Shown here in pieces: positions 62,641 through 64,000 of a DNA stretch of 64,000 nucleotides. The stretch's first letter is position 1. Every line of letters begins with the position of its first letter. The stretch is from Girardinichthys multiradiatus (Eukaryota; Chordata; Actinopteri; Cyprinodontiformes; Goodeidae): the NCBI RefSeq assembly GCF_021462225.1, contig NC_061806.1:29683644-29747643 (forward strand). Reading direction: 5' to 3'. A model generated the notes under the pieces. That model worked only from the letters and a program-made list of their open reading frames with translations, searched no databases and had not been told where the DNA came from. The translations under genes were made by a program, and so were the position numbers.

Positions 62641-64000
62641 CTTCAGGAGTAAATAAAATCGTTTGTAGAATAAACATTTGTATACAATTTAAAGGTACAA
62701 TTTGCATGCATGGATGAGTAAAATCTAATAGAAGGGGCAATTATTACATGTTACATGAAGAAAAATAAACATGTGTGACAGAAAAATGACTTCAAACCAG
62801 TTTAAATAAAAAGGGGTATATTTCTTTAGCTTCTCCTGTATTCTGTATTGATTTTACTCTGGTTTATTTTCTATGATACAAAAATGCTTTGCTGTCCCTC
62901 ATCACTATGGCTAATAGGGCAACAGCATCTTTTGAGGACAATCCCACCCAGTGCAACCACAGTCATAGCTGAAATGCATCTCTTAGACCTTATCAGGATT
63001 CAGCACCATGCTGGAAGATCACACCTTGCTCCCATAGTGGTTATACCATGATGGGGTTAGATACTTAGGTATGATGCATTGCTTTAGCTACTCAGCTGCA
63101 AAGTAATGTTAAAACATGTGCCATGGATATGTTGCCACCACAGACCTTCAGGGTCTTCCCAGCACCCAGACCTGCCCGGACACATGCTCACCAAATTAAT
63201 TAACCACCATGACCTAAAGCAAGGACATTTTGTGCACGCTCAACACCTTCTGGTAACTCGTGTACTCCATGACATGTAATGGGGAACACGTTGTCCCAGA
63301 AGACCAGGTCAAGAATGACCTTTCACATTGTGTGTTACTGTTGAAGTAAATGGGGATAATTCAACACTTGTATTTGGATACAACCCAAGTTGGCATTACA
63401 AAACCAAGGTCAGGGACATTAATTGAAGGTTTTGTATCAACAATGCTCTGCATTTGCAGTTTATTAAGACGTCCACGATAATTACAGAGAGGACAGTGAA
63501 GTGTCCTCCTGTCATAATGCATCACAAGGTACAGTGTCTGTCACTATTAATTTGGCTTGAAAACATTTTAAAAAGTACAACAAAAATCTGGGCTTGTAAC
63601 TGAAAAATCAGCTTGAAAAAACCTAGATGATCAGTAAACAATGTTTTCATTCTTTCTTTTATTTATGAAAAGAAATAAATTTGTTAAACCTAAACTGACA
63701 AGCATTCCTTGTAACCCCTGAACAAAATATTGTTTAAGAGAAGTTTAGAAAACCCAGAATATTACATGCTGGTAATACATCATCACCATCCTGCTGTGAG
63801 CAGGTCGACTTCCTGCTGTGAACAATCTTTGCATCTTGAGCCTTAAAAGAATACCTAAACCAGACGAACATCAGCAGGAAATCTAATCTGCCAAACATTA
63901 CAAAGTTTAATTTTTCTTCAGGCATAAAACATTAAATATATATCACCAGTTTTAAATCTTGCTGAGAGAATAAATGAAAATTATTTCAGTAAAAAGTCCT
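62641..64000. other. Unclassified non-coding DNA
   Basis: No exon, RNA gene or repeat recognised to the window's edge. Confidence 0.45.

Overview
The window looks like nuclear DNA of a ray-finned (teleost) fish. It is AT-rich and mostly non-coding. It is filled with repeat families typical of teleost genomes: several Tc1/mariner lineages, CR1/L2/Rex-like LINEs whose 3' tails end in AATAAA-type repeats, tRNA-derived SINEs, a small hAT-type palindromic MITE, and (TA)n and (CA)n microsatellites. No prokaryotic gene, operon or CRISPR array is present. The species cannot be named from the sequence alone. I assigned families by recognising sequence and motifs, without any database search.

Layout. 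1-9.6 kb holds unclassified DNA and two well-preserved Tc1-like transposons. The first (3297-4716) has about 200-bp inverted repeats and a transposase that has lost its DNA-binding half. The second (7548-9020) has a near-complete transposase with DD38E spacing, broken by a one-base frameshift, and sits inside a long (TA)n tract. 9.6-15.7 kb shows nothing gene-like. 15.7-20.8 kb holds two oppositely oriented relics of one old Tc1-like family, a MITE and two LINE pieces. 20.8-30 kb is mostly unclassified, with a diverged local duplication and one dispersed repeat. 29-30.6 kb holds two Tc1 relics.

37.4-38.5 kb is the only CpG-rich, promoter-like stretch. It contains a plausible short 5'-UTR intron and a 33-codon open exon starting at 38381 that ends at a splice donor. 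If real, it is the first exon of a plus-strand secreted or membrane protein whose other exons lie beyond the window or were not recognised. That would make the DNA to its right intronic.

38.5-64 kb holds LINE relics, a possible solo LTR (43.1-43.9 kb), a reverse copy of a dispersed tRNA-like repeat, two SINEs, two more Tc1-like relics, and a LINE pair (60.5-62.6 kb). The larger of that pair keeps a 1.57-kb open reverse transcriptase frame. The structure I could least explain is at 51520-53678: a 2.16-kb element with AT-rich terminal inverted repeats, each of which is itself a hairpin, enclosing a second pair of roughly 160-bp inverted arms.

Functionally, almost everything recognisable is mobile DNA in decay. 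The host contributes at most one promoter and first exon, plus a few possible regulatory stretches.
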